A stretch of 64,000 nucleotides of DNA, from NCBI RefSeq assembly GCF_012396365.1, contig NZ_JAAXPG010000032.1:1-64000 (forward strand). The letters are read 5' to 3'. Source of the stretch: Nocardiopsis alborubida. Lineage in GTDB: Bacteria; Actinomycetota; Actinomycetes; Streptosporangiales; Streptosporangiaceae. Below are positions 1-8,792 of this stretch, piece after piece. The translations under genes were made by a program, and so were the position numbers. The notes under the pieces were generated by a model, which was not told the DNA's origin, searched no databases, and worked only from the letters and a program-made list of their open reading frames with translations. Position 1 is the first letter of the stretch. The number at the start of each line of letters is the position of its first letter.

Positions 1-54
1 CTTTGCGCTGATGGTACTGCCCTGTGGTGGGGTGGGAGAGTAGGTCGCTGCCAC
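1..54 (+). rRNA. rrf: 5S ribosomal RNA, 3' end only
   Basis: The first ~54 bases read as the 3' third of an actinobacterial 5S rRNA. The conserved GATGGTACTG segment, a G-rich arm and the closing GGGAGAGTAGGTCGC stretch are all visible. The 5' part lies outside the window. It implies an rrn operon on the + strand ending here, and the two T-tailed hairpins that follow fit that. The exact 3' end is uncertain by a few bases. Confidence 0.88.
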
Positions 55-64
55 GGTTTTTCTT

Positions 65-111
65 GAGGGGGGAGGGGTTGCCTTGCGGGGCGGCTTCTCC
101 CCTCTTTTTTT
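65..111 (+). terminator. Rho-independent terminator after 5S rRNA
   Basis: A GAGGGG arm (65-70) pairs with CCCCTC (99-104), and a run of seven T follows. It lies directly behind the 5S rRNA and is the first of two tandem terminators. Confidence 0.75.
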
Positions 112-119
112 GGTGTGGT

Positions 120-163
120 GGGGGTGGGGTTGTCTTGTCGGGCGATCCCACCCCCTTTTTTTT
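120..163 (+). terminator. Second Rho-independent terminator of the rrn operon
   Basis: A perfect 9-bp stem (GGGGGTGGG at 120-128 with CCCACCCCC at 147-155) is followed by eight T. With the preceding hairpin it insulates the next gene from rRNA transcription. Strong T tails are otherwise rare in this window. Confidence 0.85.
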
Positions 164-338
164 GTGTGGGTGTTTGTGCGTTTGTGAACACGGGGGGCGG
201 GGCGTGGTGTGTTCTGCGGACGACAGGACACGGATCCCTCTGCCCGGTGTGCGCAGACGCTGACGGGAAAGTAGGACCTTGGGCACCTGCGCTCTGGTGA
301 TGAGCGGCGACACCATGTCGTAAGCTGGAAGACACGAG

Positions 339-344
339 TACTAT
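339..344 (+). promoter_or_regulatory. Probable -10 box for the TPR-protein gene
   Basis: TACTAT matches the actinobacterial TANNNT -10 pattern and lies 56 bases before the ATG at 401. No convincing -35 is seen. The remainder of 164-400 holds no gene I can support. Confidence 0.4.
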
Positions 345-400
345 GACGCGCTGCTACTGCTCAAGGTGGCAGCGCTTTTGAGTGTTGACGGACGGGTTGG

Positions 401-1807
401 ATGACTGAGGACAGCCGATCGGGAGACCGCGAGGACTCCGGAGCCAACGAGCGCGGCGGTTATCGCTCCGGTGGACCTGGTGGTCGGGGACGCGGTGACG
501 GACCCCGCGCCCGGTCCGGCTACAGCGGTTCCAGAGATGACAGAGGTCGTGACGACCGGCGCGGAGGATACCGCCGTGACGACCGTGACCGCGGGGGCTA
601 CCAGGGTCGCGACGAGCGTCGCGGCGGTGGCGGTTTCCGGGGCCGTGACGAACGACGCGATGACCGCGGCGGCTTCCGCAGCGGAGGCGGAGGGCGCCGC
701 GACGATCGCGATCGTGGCGGATTCCGCGGTGGAGAGCGCCGCGATGACCGCCGTGACGACCGTGGTGGTTATCGCGGCCGTGACGATCGCAGGGATGATC
801 GTGGTGGATTCCGGGGCCGCGACGACCGCAGGGACGACCGCCGTGACGATCGTGGCGGATTCCGTGGTGGAGAGCGCCGTGACGACCGCCGTGGCGGCGG
901 CTTCCGCGGCCGCGAGGACAACAGGGGCGGAGGCTTCCGGGGCCGGGACGACCGGCGTGACGACCGTCGTGCGCCACGTGAGGACCGCGACCCGGCCGAC
1001 ATCGCACCCCAGCTCCCGGAGGAGGTCAGCTACTCCCAGCTGGACCCCGAGACCAGGCGTGACCTCCACTCCCTGCCCAAGTCGCTGGCGGAACTGATCG
1101 GCAAGCACATCGTCGCCGCGGGCATGCTCCTGGACGAGGACCCCGAGCGGGCCTACGCCCACGCGGCCTACGCGCGCCGCAAGGCGTCGCGCGTTCCTGG
1201 GGTCCGGGAGGCGTCCGGCGTGGCCGCCTACACCGTCGGCAAGTGGCAGGAGGCCCTGTCCGACCTGCGTGCGGCCCGCCGGATGAGCGGACGCGACAAC
1301 TTCCTCGCCCTCATGGCCGACAGCGAGCGCGGCCTGGGCCGTCCCGAGCGGGCGCTGGAGATCACCAACGATCCGGCCGCCAAGGACCTGGACGTCGCGG
1401 ACCGTGTCGAGCTGCGCATCGTGGCCTCCGGGGCACGCCGGGACATGGGTGACACCAAGGCCGCCCTGGCCGAACTCCAGGTTCCCGAGCTCAAGGAGCG
1501 GCGAGCCCGTCCGTGGGTCGCCCGCCTCTTCTACGCCTACGCCGACGTCCTGGAGGAACTGGGCCGCGAGGACGACGCCCGCGAGTACTTCTCGCGCGCC
1601 TCGGCCGTGGACAGTGACGGGGTCACCGACGCCGACGAGCGGCTGGCAGCCCTGGAGGGCATGGAGCTGGTCGACTACGACGCCGAGGACGGCATCGTCT
1701 GGACCGACGCTGAGGAGCAGGAGTTCCTGGAGGAGCCGCGGGAGGGCACGTCCCCGCGTGACCGCGACCGCGGCGAACAGCACCGCGGCCGTGAGGACCG
1801 GGGCTGA
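401..1807 (+). CDS. TPR-like protein with Arg/Asp/Gly repeat N-terminus
   Basis: 468 aa. Residues ~1-195 are an extreme low-complexity domain built from RDDR, RGG, GGFRG and GGYRG units, like RGG-type RNA-binding tails. Residues ~200-440 are helical and alanine-rich with TPR-like pairs (for example AYARRKASRVPGVREA and later repeats) and probably form a protein-binding scaffold. The C-terminus returns to Arg/Asp-rich sequence. By position (upstream of a HAD phosphatase, a small ORF, tlyA, nadK and recN) it corresponds to the Rv1691-type TPR protein of mycobacteria. RNA binding is inferred from composition only. The repeats open long spurious frames on both strands. The ATG at 401 is the only good start. 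Confidence 0.8.
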   Translation: MTEDSRSGDREDSGANERGGYRSGGPGGRGRGDGPRARSGYSGSRDDRGRDDRRGGYRRDDRDRGGYQGRDERRGGGGFRGRDERRDDRGGFRSGGGGRRDDRDRGGFRGGERRDDRRDDRGGYRGRDDRRDDRGGFRGRDDRRDDRRDDRGGFRGGERRDDRRGGGFRGREDNRGGGFRGRDDRRDDRRAPREDRDPADIAPQLPEEVSYSQLDPETRRDLHSLPKSLAELIGKHIVAAGMLLDEDPERAYAHAAYARRKASRVPGVREASGVAAYTVGKWQEALSDLRAARRMSGRDNFLALMADSERGLGRPERALEITNDPAAKDLDVADRVELRIVASGARRDMGDTKAALAELQVPELKERRARPWVARLFYAYADVLEELGREDDAREYFSRASAVDSDGVTDADERLAALEGMELVDYDAEDGIVWTDAEEQEFLEEPREGTSPRDRDRGEQHRGREDRG

Positions 1808-1872
1808 GTTCCTTCCACGGAACCGGCGGTACCGCACCGCCGGGCGGAGAGGCTCCGCTCGGCGGTGCCGTC

Positions 1873-2295
1873 GTGCGTCTGGGGCTCCTCCCCGAGGCCC
1901 ACGACTCCGTGGTGTGTCTGACCTACACCGGTGACCGACCCCTGCTCGTACGCAACCGGCACCGGGCCTGGGAGTTCCCCGGCGGGCACGCCGAACCGGG
2001 GGAGACCCTCCAGGACACCGCGCGTCGCGAGGCCCGGGAGGAGGCCGGCGCCACCCTCGGCGACATCCGGACCGTCGGCCACTACGTGCTCTCCGGCGGG
2101 CACGTCACAGTGGTCACCCACGCCCAGGTGACCGCGCTGGTCCCGCTGACCGGGGAGTTCGAGACCGTGGAGGTGCGGGCCTTCGACGTCCTGCCCTCCG
2201 ACGACGAGCTCTCCTGGGCGGACGGACTCTACGCCCACCTGCTCCGGGAGCTGGGGCTGCCCGGGGCGCCACCGGAACCGGCCGCTACCCCCTGA
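1873..2295 (+). CDS. Nudix hydrolase
   Basis: 140 aa, a normal length for a single-domain Nudix protein. The Nudix box is complete (GGHAEPGETLQDTARR followed by EAREEAGA, fitting GX5EX7REUXEEXGU), so it should hydrolyse a nucleoside diphosphate linked to another group, with Mg2+. The substrate cannot be read from sequence. The start is taken as GTG at 1873; no strong Shine-Dalgarno is visible, so the N-terminus may be off. Its 3' end overlaps the convergent acetyltransferase gene by 11 bases. Confidence 0.82.
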   Translation: MRLGLLPEAHDSVVCLTYTGDRPLLVRNRHRAWEFPGGHAEPGETLQDTARREAREEAGATLGDIRTVGHYVLSGGHVTVVTHAQVTALVPLTGEFETVEVRAFDVLPSDDELSWADGLYAHLLRELGLPGAPPEPAATP

Positions 2296-3220
2296 GCCGC
2301 CTGACGTAGACGGTCTCCGAACCGACCGGGGCGTAGCCGAGCCGCCGGTTCGCGGCCAGCATCGGCGCGTTGTCCTCGTGGTTGCCGGTGTAGGCGTACC
2401 GCATGCCCCGTTCACGCGCCCGGTGCAGTGCCGCGGCCTTGGCGTACCCGGCCAGACCGCGCCCCCGGAACTCGCGCAGGGTTCCGGTCATGGACGACTC
2501 CATCCGGCTCTCCCCGTCGCTGACGTAGCAGGTGATCGAGGCCGGTACGCCCTCGACCAGCGCCAGCAGGGACAGGTCCGGTGCGGAGATCGGGTGCCGC
2601 CACACGTCCTTGTACCACCCCTCGTAGGAGGGGAACCAGGACTCCGCGCCCGGCTCGTCCAGGCTGGCCAGCCTGTCGACCTCGTAGATCTCGCGCGGGT
2701 CGTCGGCGTAGTCGCTGAAGGGCCGCAGCTCGACGCCCTCGGGAGCCTTCGGCAGGGCGGGTAGCGCGGCCAGGTCCAGGCCCAGGACGCGGTGGGTGTC
2801 CTCAGGGGTGTACCCCCGCTCCAGCACCGTCCGCCGGAAGGCCTCGCCTCCGGCCTGGATGCCCTCCTCGGCGGCCTCGGCCCGCAGCACCTCGGCACCT
2901 CCCTCGACGAGGTCGCGCTCGGAGGCGTCCAGCAGGCGCGCGCCCACGTCCGTGTCCCGGTGGGAGACGGCGACCGTGGCGAGGAAGGACCGGCCGCTGC
3001 GGGGCCCCTCGTGGTCGCACCGCAGCACGGAGCGCAGGAAACCCACGGGCCTTCCGTCCTCCACGGCGAGCAGGGCGGTCTCGCGGCTGCCGGGCGGGGG
3101 GTTCCCCTTCCGCCAGAGCATCGCGTCCTCGGTCAGCACGCGGCAGGGGTGGACGGCGCGCAGGAGGGGGAGGACCCGGGGGACGTCGGACCGCTCCATG
3201 GCGCGGATCTGAGTCGTCAT
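2285..3220 (-). CDS. GNAT acetyltransferase with two GNAT-like halves
   Basis: 311 aa, about twice a single GNAT domain. The N-terminal half (~1-150) has the strands and an RDTDVGARLL acetyl-CoA-type loop. The C-terminal half (~155-311) carries a cleaner motif A (EFRGRGLAGYAKAAAL) and a GNHEDNAPMLAANRRLGY motif B, so the second half is probably the active one. Tandem GNAT folds occur in mycothiol synthase, but I see no specific evidence for that function. I chose the ATG at 3220 because a TAGTCT -10 motif lies 7 nt upstream, which suggests a leaderless message. Confidence 0.75.
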   Translation of the reverse strand: MTTQIRAMERSDVPRVLPLLRAVHPCRVLTEDAMLWRKGNPPPGSRETALLAVEDGRPVGFLRSVLRCDHEGPRSGRSFLATVAVSHRDTDVGARLLDASERDLVEGGAEVLRAEAAEEGIQAGGEAFRRTVLERGYTPEDTHRVLGLDLAALPALPKAPEGVELRPFSDYADDPREIYEVDRLASLDEPGAESWFPSYEGWYKDVWRHPISAPDLSLLALVEGVPASITCYVSDGESRMESSMTGTLREFRGRGLAGYAKAAALHRARERGMRYAYTGNHEDNAPMLAANRRLGYAPVGSETVYVRRLRG

Positions 3221-3343
3221 GGGGGTGAGACTAGGTCCGGGGCCGGGCGGGCGCACCGGGTTTTTCCGCGGGCCGCGCGCCGCACCCGGCGGTCGCGCGG
3301 CCGCCGGGGCCGCTCCGCACCCCCGTGCCCCGTCCGGGACCGG

Positions 3344-4354
3344 TCAGGAGCGCTCCTCCTCCGCCGCCCGGGCCTCGGCCTGCTCCCGGGCGAGCCTGTC
3401 CAGCCAGTGCACGATGCCGGACACGTTGGCCTCCGCGCCGCTGAGGGTGTCCAGGATCGCGGCGGACTCCGCGGGCAGCTCCGGCGGCATCGGCGCGTAG
3501 CGCGAGACCACCTTGTCGCGCACCATGGCGATCGCGTGGTCCAGGTCGCCGGTGCTGCCGTGGGACTCGCGCACCGTCTCCACCCACAGCCGCAGCTCGG
3601 CCTCGGCCCGGTCGAGGGTCTCGGGGACCGAGGTGACCGCGCCGAAGTGGGAGAACATCAGCCGCTGGGCGTCGATGTCCCCGAACAGGCGCAGGGTGCG
3701 CAGGCACGCCTCCATGTCGAAGTCCGGCGGCGGCGTGGCCGGGCTGACCTCTCCGGTGAGCGGCTTGTACACGCCCAGCGCGTCGCCGACGTACAGGTCG
3801 CCGGTGAGGGTGTCGACCAGGCCCATGTGGTGCTTGGCGTGGCCGGGGGCGTAGTGCGTCACCAGTCGGCGTCCGCCGCCCAGGTCGATCTCCCCGGTCT
3901 CGGCCACCGACCGGATACGGGTCGCCTCGGTGGGGTTCATCCGTCCGAACAGGCTGTCCAGCCGGTCGCCCCACACCATCTCGGCGCTGCGCATCAGCCT
4001 GCTCGGATCGGCCAGGTGGCGGGCGCCGCGCTCGTGCACGACGATCTCGGCGTTGGGGAACAGGGCGGCCATGTCGCCGGTGCCGCCCGCGTGGTCCAGG
4101 TGGATGTGGGTGACCACGATGGTGGCCAGGTCCGCGGGCGCCAGCCCGAGGCGGGTGACGGCCTCGTGCAGGACCCGCGCGGAACCGGCGGTGCCGACCT
4201 CGACGATGCAGGGCCGCTGGGAGCGGATGAGGTAGCTCGACACGATCCCCGGGTATCCGGCGAGCATCGTGTCGATGGCGAAGATGTCGTCGCCCAGCGG
4301 GGTGATCCCCTCGGGCAGACCGCTCACGTCCACGTCGTCGTGCACTGCAAGCAC
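3344..4354 (-). CDS. Metallo-beta-lactamase fold hydrolase
   Basis: 336 aa. The metal-binding motif HIHLDHAGG (HxHxDH) sits at ~90, followed by a further His in YAPGHAKHHMG and an Asp in LYVGDALG, giving a full dinuclear site. A C-terminal helical domain of ~110 residues follows. This matches the broad glyoxalase II/quorum-quenching-type MBL hydrolases; the substrate is unknown. The start is GTG at 4354 with GAGGA 6 nt upstream. An upstream in-frame extension exists but lacks family similarity. A TAGAGT -10 is visible on the minus strand near 4411. Confidence 0.78.
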   Translation of the reverse strand: MLAVHDDVDVSGLPEGITPLGDDIFAIDTMLAGYPGIVSSYLIRSQRPCIVEVGTAGSARVLHEAVTRLGLAPADLATIVVTHIHLDHAGGTGDMAALFPNAEIVVHERGARHLADPSRLMRSAEMVWGDRLDSLFGRMNPTEATRIRSVAETGEIDLGGGRRLVTHYAPGHAKHHMGLVDTLTGDLYVGDALGVYKPLTGEVSPATPPPDFDMEACLRTLRLFGDIDAQRLMFSHFGAVTSVPETLDRAEAELRLWVETVRESHGSTGDLDHAIAMVRDKVVSRYAPMPPELPAESAAILDTLSGAEANVSGIVHWLDRLAREQAEARAAEEERS

Positions 4355-4669
4355 CCCTGTTCCTCGGTCGTCGTGGGGTTCGGCGGAGCCGAACCGGACA
4401 GGACCCGACTCTAGGACAAGGGTGTCACGGCTGGTCGGGGCGGGGCGGCCCGGTCCTCGCCGGAAGGGGTGCGCGGAGCGCGTCCGGTGCCGGGACGGGT
4501 TGTCCACAGCCTCGGGCCGGGCCTTTCGCCCGGACCCTCGCGGGGGGATCCTGGTGGGAGAGCGCACGCCCCCACCGCACGCGGATGGCCGGACCTTCGG
4601 TTTCCGGCCCCGCCCCCTGCCCCGCGTCGCGCCCGTCTCCTCGCTCTTCACCCATGGGAGGACGTCCAC
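4355..4669. promoter_or_regulatory. Divergent intergenic region
   Basis: It separates the MBL-fold gene (-) and the SSB-like gene (+). It holds a 7-bp hairpin at 4378-4394 (GTTCGGC/GCCGAAC), which would be in the 5' leader of the MBL message, and a minus-strand TAGAGT. A single TTGTCCACA at 4500-4508 matches the actinobacterial DnaA-box consensus. No gene is supported. Confidence 0.4.
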
Positions 4670-5098
4670 ATGCAGCAGGAGTCCGCGGTCGCCCCGAGTC
4701 GCACCGCCCCCGACATCCCGTCCCCGCGGCAGGACACGCACGAGTCCGAACACCGCAACGAGATCCTCGTGGCCGGGCGGATCACCGCCCGACCCCTCAT
4801 CCGCGAACTGCCCAGCGGTGACCGGTTGGCCACATGGCGGGTCTGTGTGGCCCGCCCCCACGACAGTCGCTACCGCGGACGCCAGTCCGACTCGATCACC
4901 TGCACCAGCTTCGACCGCGCCCTGCACGAGGGAATCCGCGCCTGGCGGCTGGGCGACGTGGTCCGGATGACCGGGGAGCTGCGCCGCCGCACCTGGCGCG
5001 GCCGGGAGGGCGTGCGCAGCGTGTGCGAGGTGGAGGCCAGGACCGCGACCCTGGTCCGGACGGCCGACGGCCCCGCGGCCGGGGCGGTGCGGCGGTGA
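4670..5098 (+). CDS. Single-stranded DNA-binding (SSB-like) OB-fold protein
   Basis: 142 aa. After a disordered ~30-residue N-terminus comes an OB-fold core beginning NEILVAGRITARP, with the SSB-type pattern of a WRVCVARP strand, ITCTSFDRALHE, and LGDVVRMTGELRRRTWRG. The acidic C-terminal tip typical of the housekeeping SSB is missing, so this is likely a secondary SSB used in recombination, competence or repair. GGAGGA stands 8 nt before the ATG. It converges with the HAD phosphatase gene after only 17 bases. Confidence 0.72.
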   Translation: MQQESAVAPSRTAPDIPSPRQDTHESEHRNEILVAGRITARPLIRELPSGDRLATWRVCVARPHDSRYRGRQSDSITCTSFDRALHEGIRAWRLGDVVRMTGELRRRTWRGREGVRSVCEVEARTATLVRTADGPAAGAVRR

Positions 5099-5115
5099 GG
5101 CCCCGCCGCGCGGGC

Positions 5116-6123
5116 TCACCAGCCCAGGCGGGACAGCGCCTCACGTGCGGCCGGGCCGGACGGGTCCGTCGCCCGGTCGGCCCAGACCGCGGCGCACAGT
5201 GCGCGCAGCCCGTCCAGCCGGTCCCCGGCCCCCTCCACGCGCGGTGCGCCGCCGGTGACGGTCACCGTCCACCCCGCGCAGCGGACGCGGTCGCCCTCGC
5301 GGACGACGGCCGGATGCGTGTGGTTCATCCCCGACAGATCCCACGCCAGGTAGCGGGGGCGCTGGTGCTCGGGTGCGGCGAGGACGTCCATCGGGGTGGC
5401 CACCCCCGTCAGCACCAGCATCCCGGCCGCGCCGTGCGCGGTCGCGCCCTCGATGTCGGTGTCCAGCCGGTCGCCCACGATCAGGGGGTTGCGCGCTCCG
5501 GTGCGCAGGATGCCCTCCTCGTGCAGCGGACGCATCGGCTTCCCCGCGACGACCGGTTCGACCCCGGTGGCGTTGGCGATGACCCGGACGAAGGACCCGT
5601 TGCCGGGGGTCAGCCCCCACTCGCTGGGCGCGGTGGCGTCGTTGTTGCTGGCCACGTAGAACGCGCCGCGCCGGACCGCGACCGTGCCCTGGTCGAGCAG
5701 GTCGCGGGTCATGTGCCGGGAGTAGCCCTGGACCACGGCCACCACCGAGGGGCTGTCGACCGACACCGGGCGCAGTCCCATCCTGCGCACCGCCTGGCGC
5801 AGCGCGGTGTCACCCACCACCAGCACGTCCGACCCCGCGGGGTGGTGTTCGCCGACCAGGCGGGCGGCCGCCTCGGCGGAGGTCACCACGTCCTCGGGGG
5901 CGGCGCCCACACCCAGTTCGGTCAGGTGCTCGGCGATCCGTGCCGGGGTGCGTCCGGCGTTGTTGGTCACGAACGCCACCCGCGCTCCCGCGGCCCGCGC
6001 CTTGCCCACCGCCTCCGGCGCCGCCGGTACGGCCCGGGGGCCGATGTAGACGACCCCGTCCAGGTCCAGGAGCATCGCGTCGTGGATCTCGTTCAGGGGA
6101 CGGTCTGCGGCGAGCAGGGACAT
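5116..6123 (-). CDS. HAD-IIA family phosphatase
   Basis: 335 aa. HAD motif I is DLDGVVYIG (residues ~19-27), motif II is the threonine in FVTNNAG, and motif III/IV is NPLIVGDRLDTDIEGA with the C2-type cap between. This is the NagD/4-nitrophenylphosphatase-like IIA subgroup. In mycobacteria the gene in the same position (Rv1692, near tlyA) is a glycerol-3-phosphate phosphatase, so phospholipid-glycerol recycling is a reasonable guess. The C-terminal ~60 residues form an extra domain as in Rv1692. Start ATG 6123; no clear ribosome-binding site. Confidence 0.83.
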   Translation of the reverse strand: MSLLAADRPLNEIHDAMLLDLDGVVYIGPRAVPAAPEAVGKARAAGARVAFVTNNAGRTPARIAEHLTELGVGAAPEDVVTSAEAAARLVGEHHPAGSDVLVVGDTALRQAVRRMGLRPVSVDSPSVVAVVQGYSRHMTRDLLDQGTVAVRRGAFYVASNNDATAPSEWGLTPGNGSFVRVIANATGVEPVVAGKPMRPLHEEGILRTGARNPLIVGDRLDTDIEGATAHGAAGMLVLTGVATPMDVLAAPEHQRPRYLAWDLSGMNHTHPAVVREGDRVRCAGWTVTVTGGAPRVEGAGDRLDGLRALCAAVWADRATDPSGPAAREALSRLGW

Positions 6124-6275
6124 GGTGGAGAACCCGTTTCGTGCGATGGTGGTGGTCGCCTACCAGGCTATGACGCGGCCTCCGCCGTCCGGGCCCGCAC
6201 GCCCGGGGACGGGGTGTGCGCTGCGTCGCCGCCCCGGGGCCGCCGCGGCGGGTGTCGGGCGCGCGGGGGAGGGGG

Positions 6276-7082
6276 TCACCTGTCCCGGTTCACGGTCAGC
6301 CAGCTGGACGCGAAGGCCACCGCCCCCGGAAGGGAGAACAGCCGCGCGGTGGCCTCGCCCACCGGGCCCGAGACCACGGCCCCGGTGTTCTCGAAGTCGG
6401 CGCCCAGCCGCGCGAAGTCCTCCTCGTCCAGGAGCACGTCGGTGAAGGCCATCCACTCCCGGCCGCCGTCCGGGGTCAGGACCGCGCACCCGGACCGCTC
6501 CAGGCGGGGCCGGGGGATCCGGTACTCGGCCAGGTGGAAGGCGGTGCAGGAGTCGAATCCCGTGCCCAGCAGCAGGACCCTGGCCCGGACGCGCTCCAGG
6601 GCGGCGAGCGGGGAGTCCTCGCCCAGGCGGCAGCCGACCGGGTGGTGCCCCATGAGGTCGCGGGCGCGGGGGCCCAGGGCGGCGAAGGAGGTCTGCGGGT
6701 TCGCGCTGCGGACCGCTCCCGGCCAGGTGCGCACCATCTCCGGGACGCGGCCCATGTACCTGCTCGGTGTCAGGCGCGGGTCGAACCCGGGTGCCTGCTC
6801 GCGGATGACCGGCCACCAGTCCTCGGGGACCGGCGGGTCGCGCCACCCCGCGGGGTCGGTGTTGTCCATGGTCTGGGTGGGCACGACGAGCGTTCCCCCG
6901 GAGCCGACGGCGTCCATGAGGGCCTGCACGAGTGCCTGTTCACCGCCGCACACCCAGCCCAGCGCACTGAGGGAGGAGTGCACCAGGAGGGTGTCGGCGG
7001 GTGCGACCCCCAGTGCGGTCAGGTCGCGGGCCAGGGACGCCCGGGTCTGCGGGCGGCCGGGGTTCTTCGCTGCGGCGGGCAC
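6276..7082 (-). CDS. Aminoglycoside N(3)-acetyltransferase family protein
   Basis: 268 aa, full length for the AAC(3)/antibiotic_NAT fold. The hallmark VHSSLSALGWVCGG is near residue 35, followed by GGTLVVPTQT and a SRYMGRVPEMVRT/SANPQTSFAALG core. The fold acetylates the 3-amino group of 2-deoxystreptamine aminoglycosides using acetyl-CoA, but many chromosomal members have other substrates. No antibiotic cluster is visible here, so a resistance role is unproven. GTG 7082 has GAGGAG 8 nt upstream. It is divergent from the serine hydrolase gene. Confidence 0.82.
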   Translation of the reverse strand: MPAAAKNPGRPQTRASLARDLTALGVAPADTLLVHSSLSALGWVCGGEQALVQALMDAVGSGGTLVVPTQTMDNTDPAGWRDPPVPEDWWPVIREQAPGFDPRLTPSRYMGRVPEMVRTWPGAVRSANPQTSFAALGPRARDLMGHHPVGCRLGEDSPLAALERVRARVLLLGTGFDSCTAFHLAEYRIPRPRLERSGCAVLTPDGGREWMAFTDVLLDEEDFARLGADFENTGAVVSGPVGEATARLFSLPGAVAFASSWLTVNRDR

Positions 7083-7277
7083 GCTGGGGACTCCTCGGCT
7101 GGAAGGGAACGGAGCAGATCACCATGGGTACAGCAGACGGCCGGTACCGGGCCAGCGGATATCGGGTGGTCGTGTCGGGAGGAGGCGCGCAGGGGGAGTC
7201 GGGGTGAGGAAAACCCCAGGGTGTCCGTACGGTCGGCACCGTGGTCGCGGGACCAGCGCCCGGCCACGATGGTTCCC

Positions 7278-8792
7278 ATGTCCCTGATCAGAACCGTGGC
7301 GGCCGGCCTGGCCACCGGTCTCCTGCTGCTCACCGCCGCCCCCGCCCGGGCCGAGGTCCCCGACACGGCCCCGGGCGCGCTGACCCCCGAGGCCGTGGAC
7401 GCCTACGTGTCCGACTACCTGGACGCCTCGCCCCTTCCCGGAGCCGCAGTCGCCGTGACCCGGGGCGCCGAGGTGGTGCACACGGCGGGCTACGGCGCCG
7501 ACTCCGGGGGCGGGGCGCTCACCGCCGACACCCCCATGGGTGTGGCCTCGGTCAGCAAGGCCTTCACCGCGCTCGCCGTCATGCAGCTCGTGGAGGAGGG
7601 CGAACTCGCTCTCGACGACCGGGTGGCGCGACACCTGCCGGAGTTCACCCTCGACGACCCGCGCGCCGACCGCGTCACCGTCCGCCAACTGCTCACCCAC
7701 ACCTCAGGGATGTCCGACACCGCCTTCCGGGAGAAGAGCGCTCCCGCGGCCGACGACCTGGAGGGGGCGCTCGCCCGGATGGCCGACTCCGGGATGGCCG
7801 CCGATCCGGGCACGGAGTCGCACTACCACAACCCCAACTACCACGTCGCGGCCCGCCTGGTGGAGGTCCTCAGCGGCCGCACCTTCGGCGAGTACATGGA
7901 CGAGCGCGTGTTCACGCCGTTGGGCATGGACGACACCGTGACCGTCGACACCGCCGAGGAGGTCCTCGCGGCGGGGGCGGCCCGGGGGCACATCGCCGTC
8001 CTGGGCGCGGCCGTCGCGGTTCCCGAGCCGCAGAGCTACTTCAACGGCGCGGGCGGCATGGTCACCACGGCGCACGACATGGCGCGCTGGCTGGTCGCGC
8101 AGAACAACGGGGGGCGGGGAGCCGACGGTGCCCGCGTCCTGTCGGAGGAGGGCATCGCCGCCACCCACACCCCGGTCGGCGGTGCGGGCGGTGACACCGC
8201 GCTGGGCTGGAACGCCGGGGAGAGTCCGGCGGGTACCCGGATGGTCTCGCACGGGGGCATCCAGTTCACCTACACCGCCCACCAGGCGCTGCTGCCCGAG
8301 AGCGGGTACGGGATCGCGGTGATGGCCAACACCGGGCTGGGCAGCGCCGACGCCTCCGCGCTGCTGTACGGGCTGGCGGCCCTGGCCGACGGCGGGGAGC
8401 CCGCAGCGCCGTCCGCTCCGGTGCTGTTGGCGCTCGACCTGGTCCTGGTCGCCCTGGTCGGGCTGACCGGATACCTCGCCCAGCGGGGTGTGCGGCGCGC
8501 CGGTGCCTGGGCGGAGGCCGCCCGCGTGCGTCCCCGGTGGCGCAGCGCCGCGCGCCTGCTGCCGGGGCTGGCCGTCATCGTCGCGGCCGTGTTCCCGAAC
8601 CGGTTGGCGGCGCTGCTGGCCCAGGGCCGCGACATGACCTGGGGGCAGACGTTCTACCTGGCCCCCACCGCAATGACCCTGCTGGTGGCCGCCGCGTTCG
8701 CCTTCGCGGCGGTGTACGCGGTCCGGGCGCTCCGGGTGGCCGGGGCGCGGCGGTCGGCCCGGGGACGCTCCCTCAGCCCAGGAGGCGCATGA
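7278..8792 (+). CDS. Secreted/membrane serine hydrolase, class C beta-lactamase fold
   Basis: 504 aa. A signal peptide ends near PARAEVP (~residue 28). The beta-lactamase/penicillin-binding fold follows with the catalytic SVSK tetrad (SxxK), a YHNPNY motif standing for the YxN, and a HGG triad in MVSHGGIQF. Three membrane helices close the protein (about residues 375-395, 415-435 and 450-475), tethering the catalytic domain outside the cell. Members are D-peptidases, esterases or peptidoglycan-trimming enzymes; the exact reaction is unknown. ATG 7278 is preferred over 7269; neither has a clear ribosome-binding site. The 3' end overlaps the convergent DUF1015 gene by 20 bases. Confidence 0.82.
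   Translation: MSLIRTVAAGLATGLLLLTAAPARAEVPDTAPGALTPEAVDAYVSDYLDASPLPGAAVAVTRGAEVVHTAGYGADSGGGALTADTPMGVASVSKAFTALAVMQLVEEGELALDDRVARHLPEFTLDDPRADRVTVRQLLTHTSGMSDTAFREKSAPAADDLEGALARMADSGMAADPGTESHYHNPNYHVAARLVEVLSGRTFGEYMDERVFTPLGMDDTVTVDTAEEVLAAGAARGHIAVLGAAVAVPEPQSYFNGAGGMVTTAHDMARWLVAQNNGGRGADGARVLSEEGIAATHTPVGGAGGDTALGWNAGESPAGTRMVSHGGIQFTYTAHQALLPESGYGIAVMANTGLGSADASALLYGLAALADGGEPAAPSAPVLLALDLVLVALVGLTGYLAQRGVRRAGAWAEAARVRPRWRSAARLLPGLAVIVAAVFPNRLAALLAQGRDMTWGQTFYLAPTAMTLLVAAAFAFAAVYAVRALRVAGARRSARGRSLSPGGA

Noticed and set aside
24..300. Small frames over the 5S terminators
   Set aside because: They translate the rRNA tail, T runs and hairpins; no ribosome-binding site.
341..1837. 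498-codon minus-strand frame over the RGG/TPR gene
   Set aside because: It is a mirror of the Arg/Asp/Gly repeat codons, giving Ala/Val/Thr repeats with no family and no ribosome-binding site.
3344..5119. 591-codon version of the MBL-fold gene
   Set aside because: The extra 255 codons overlap the SSB-like gene on the other strand and match no family; GTG 4354 has a good ribosome-binding site.
6276..7082. AAC(3)-like gene as part of an antibiotic cluster
   Set aside because: No biosynthetic genes lie nearby; the fold is common in isolated chromosomal genes.
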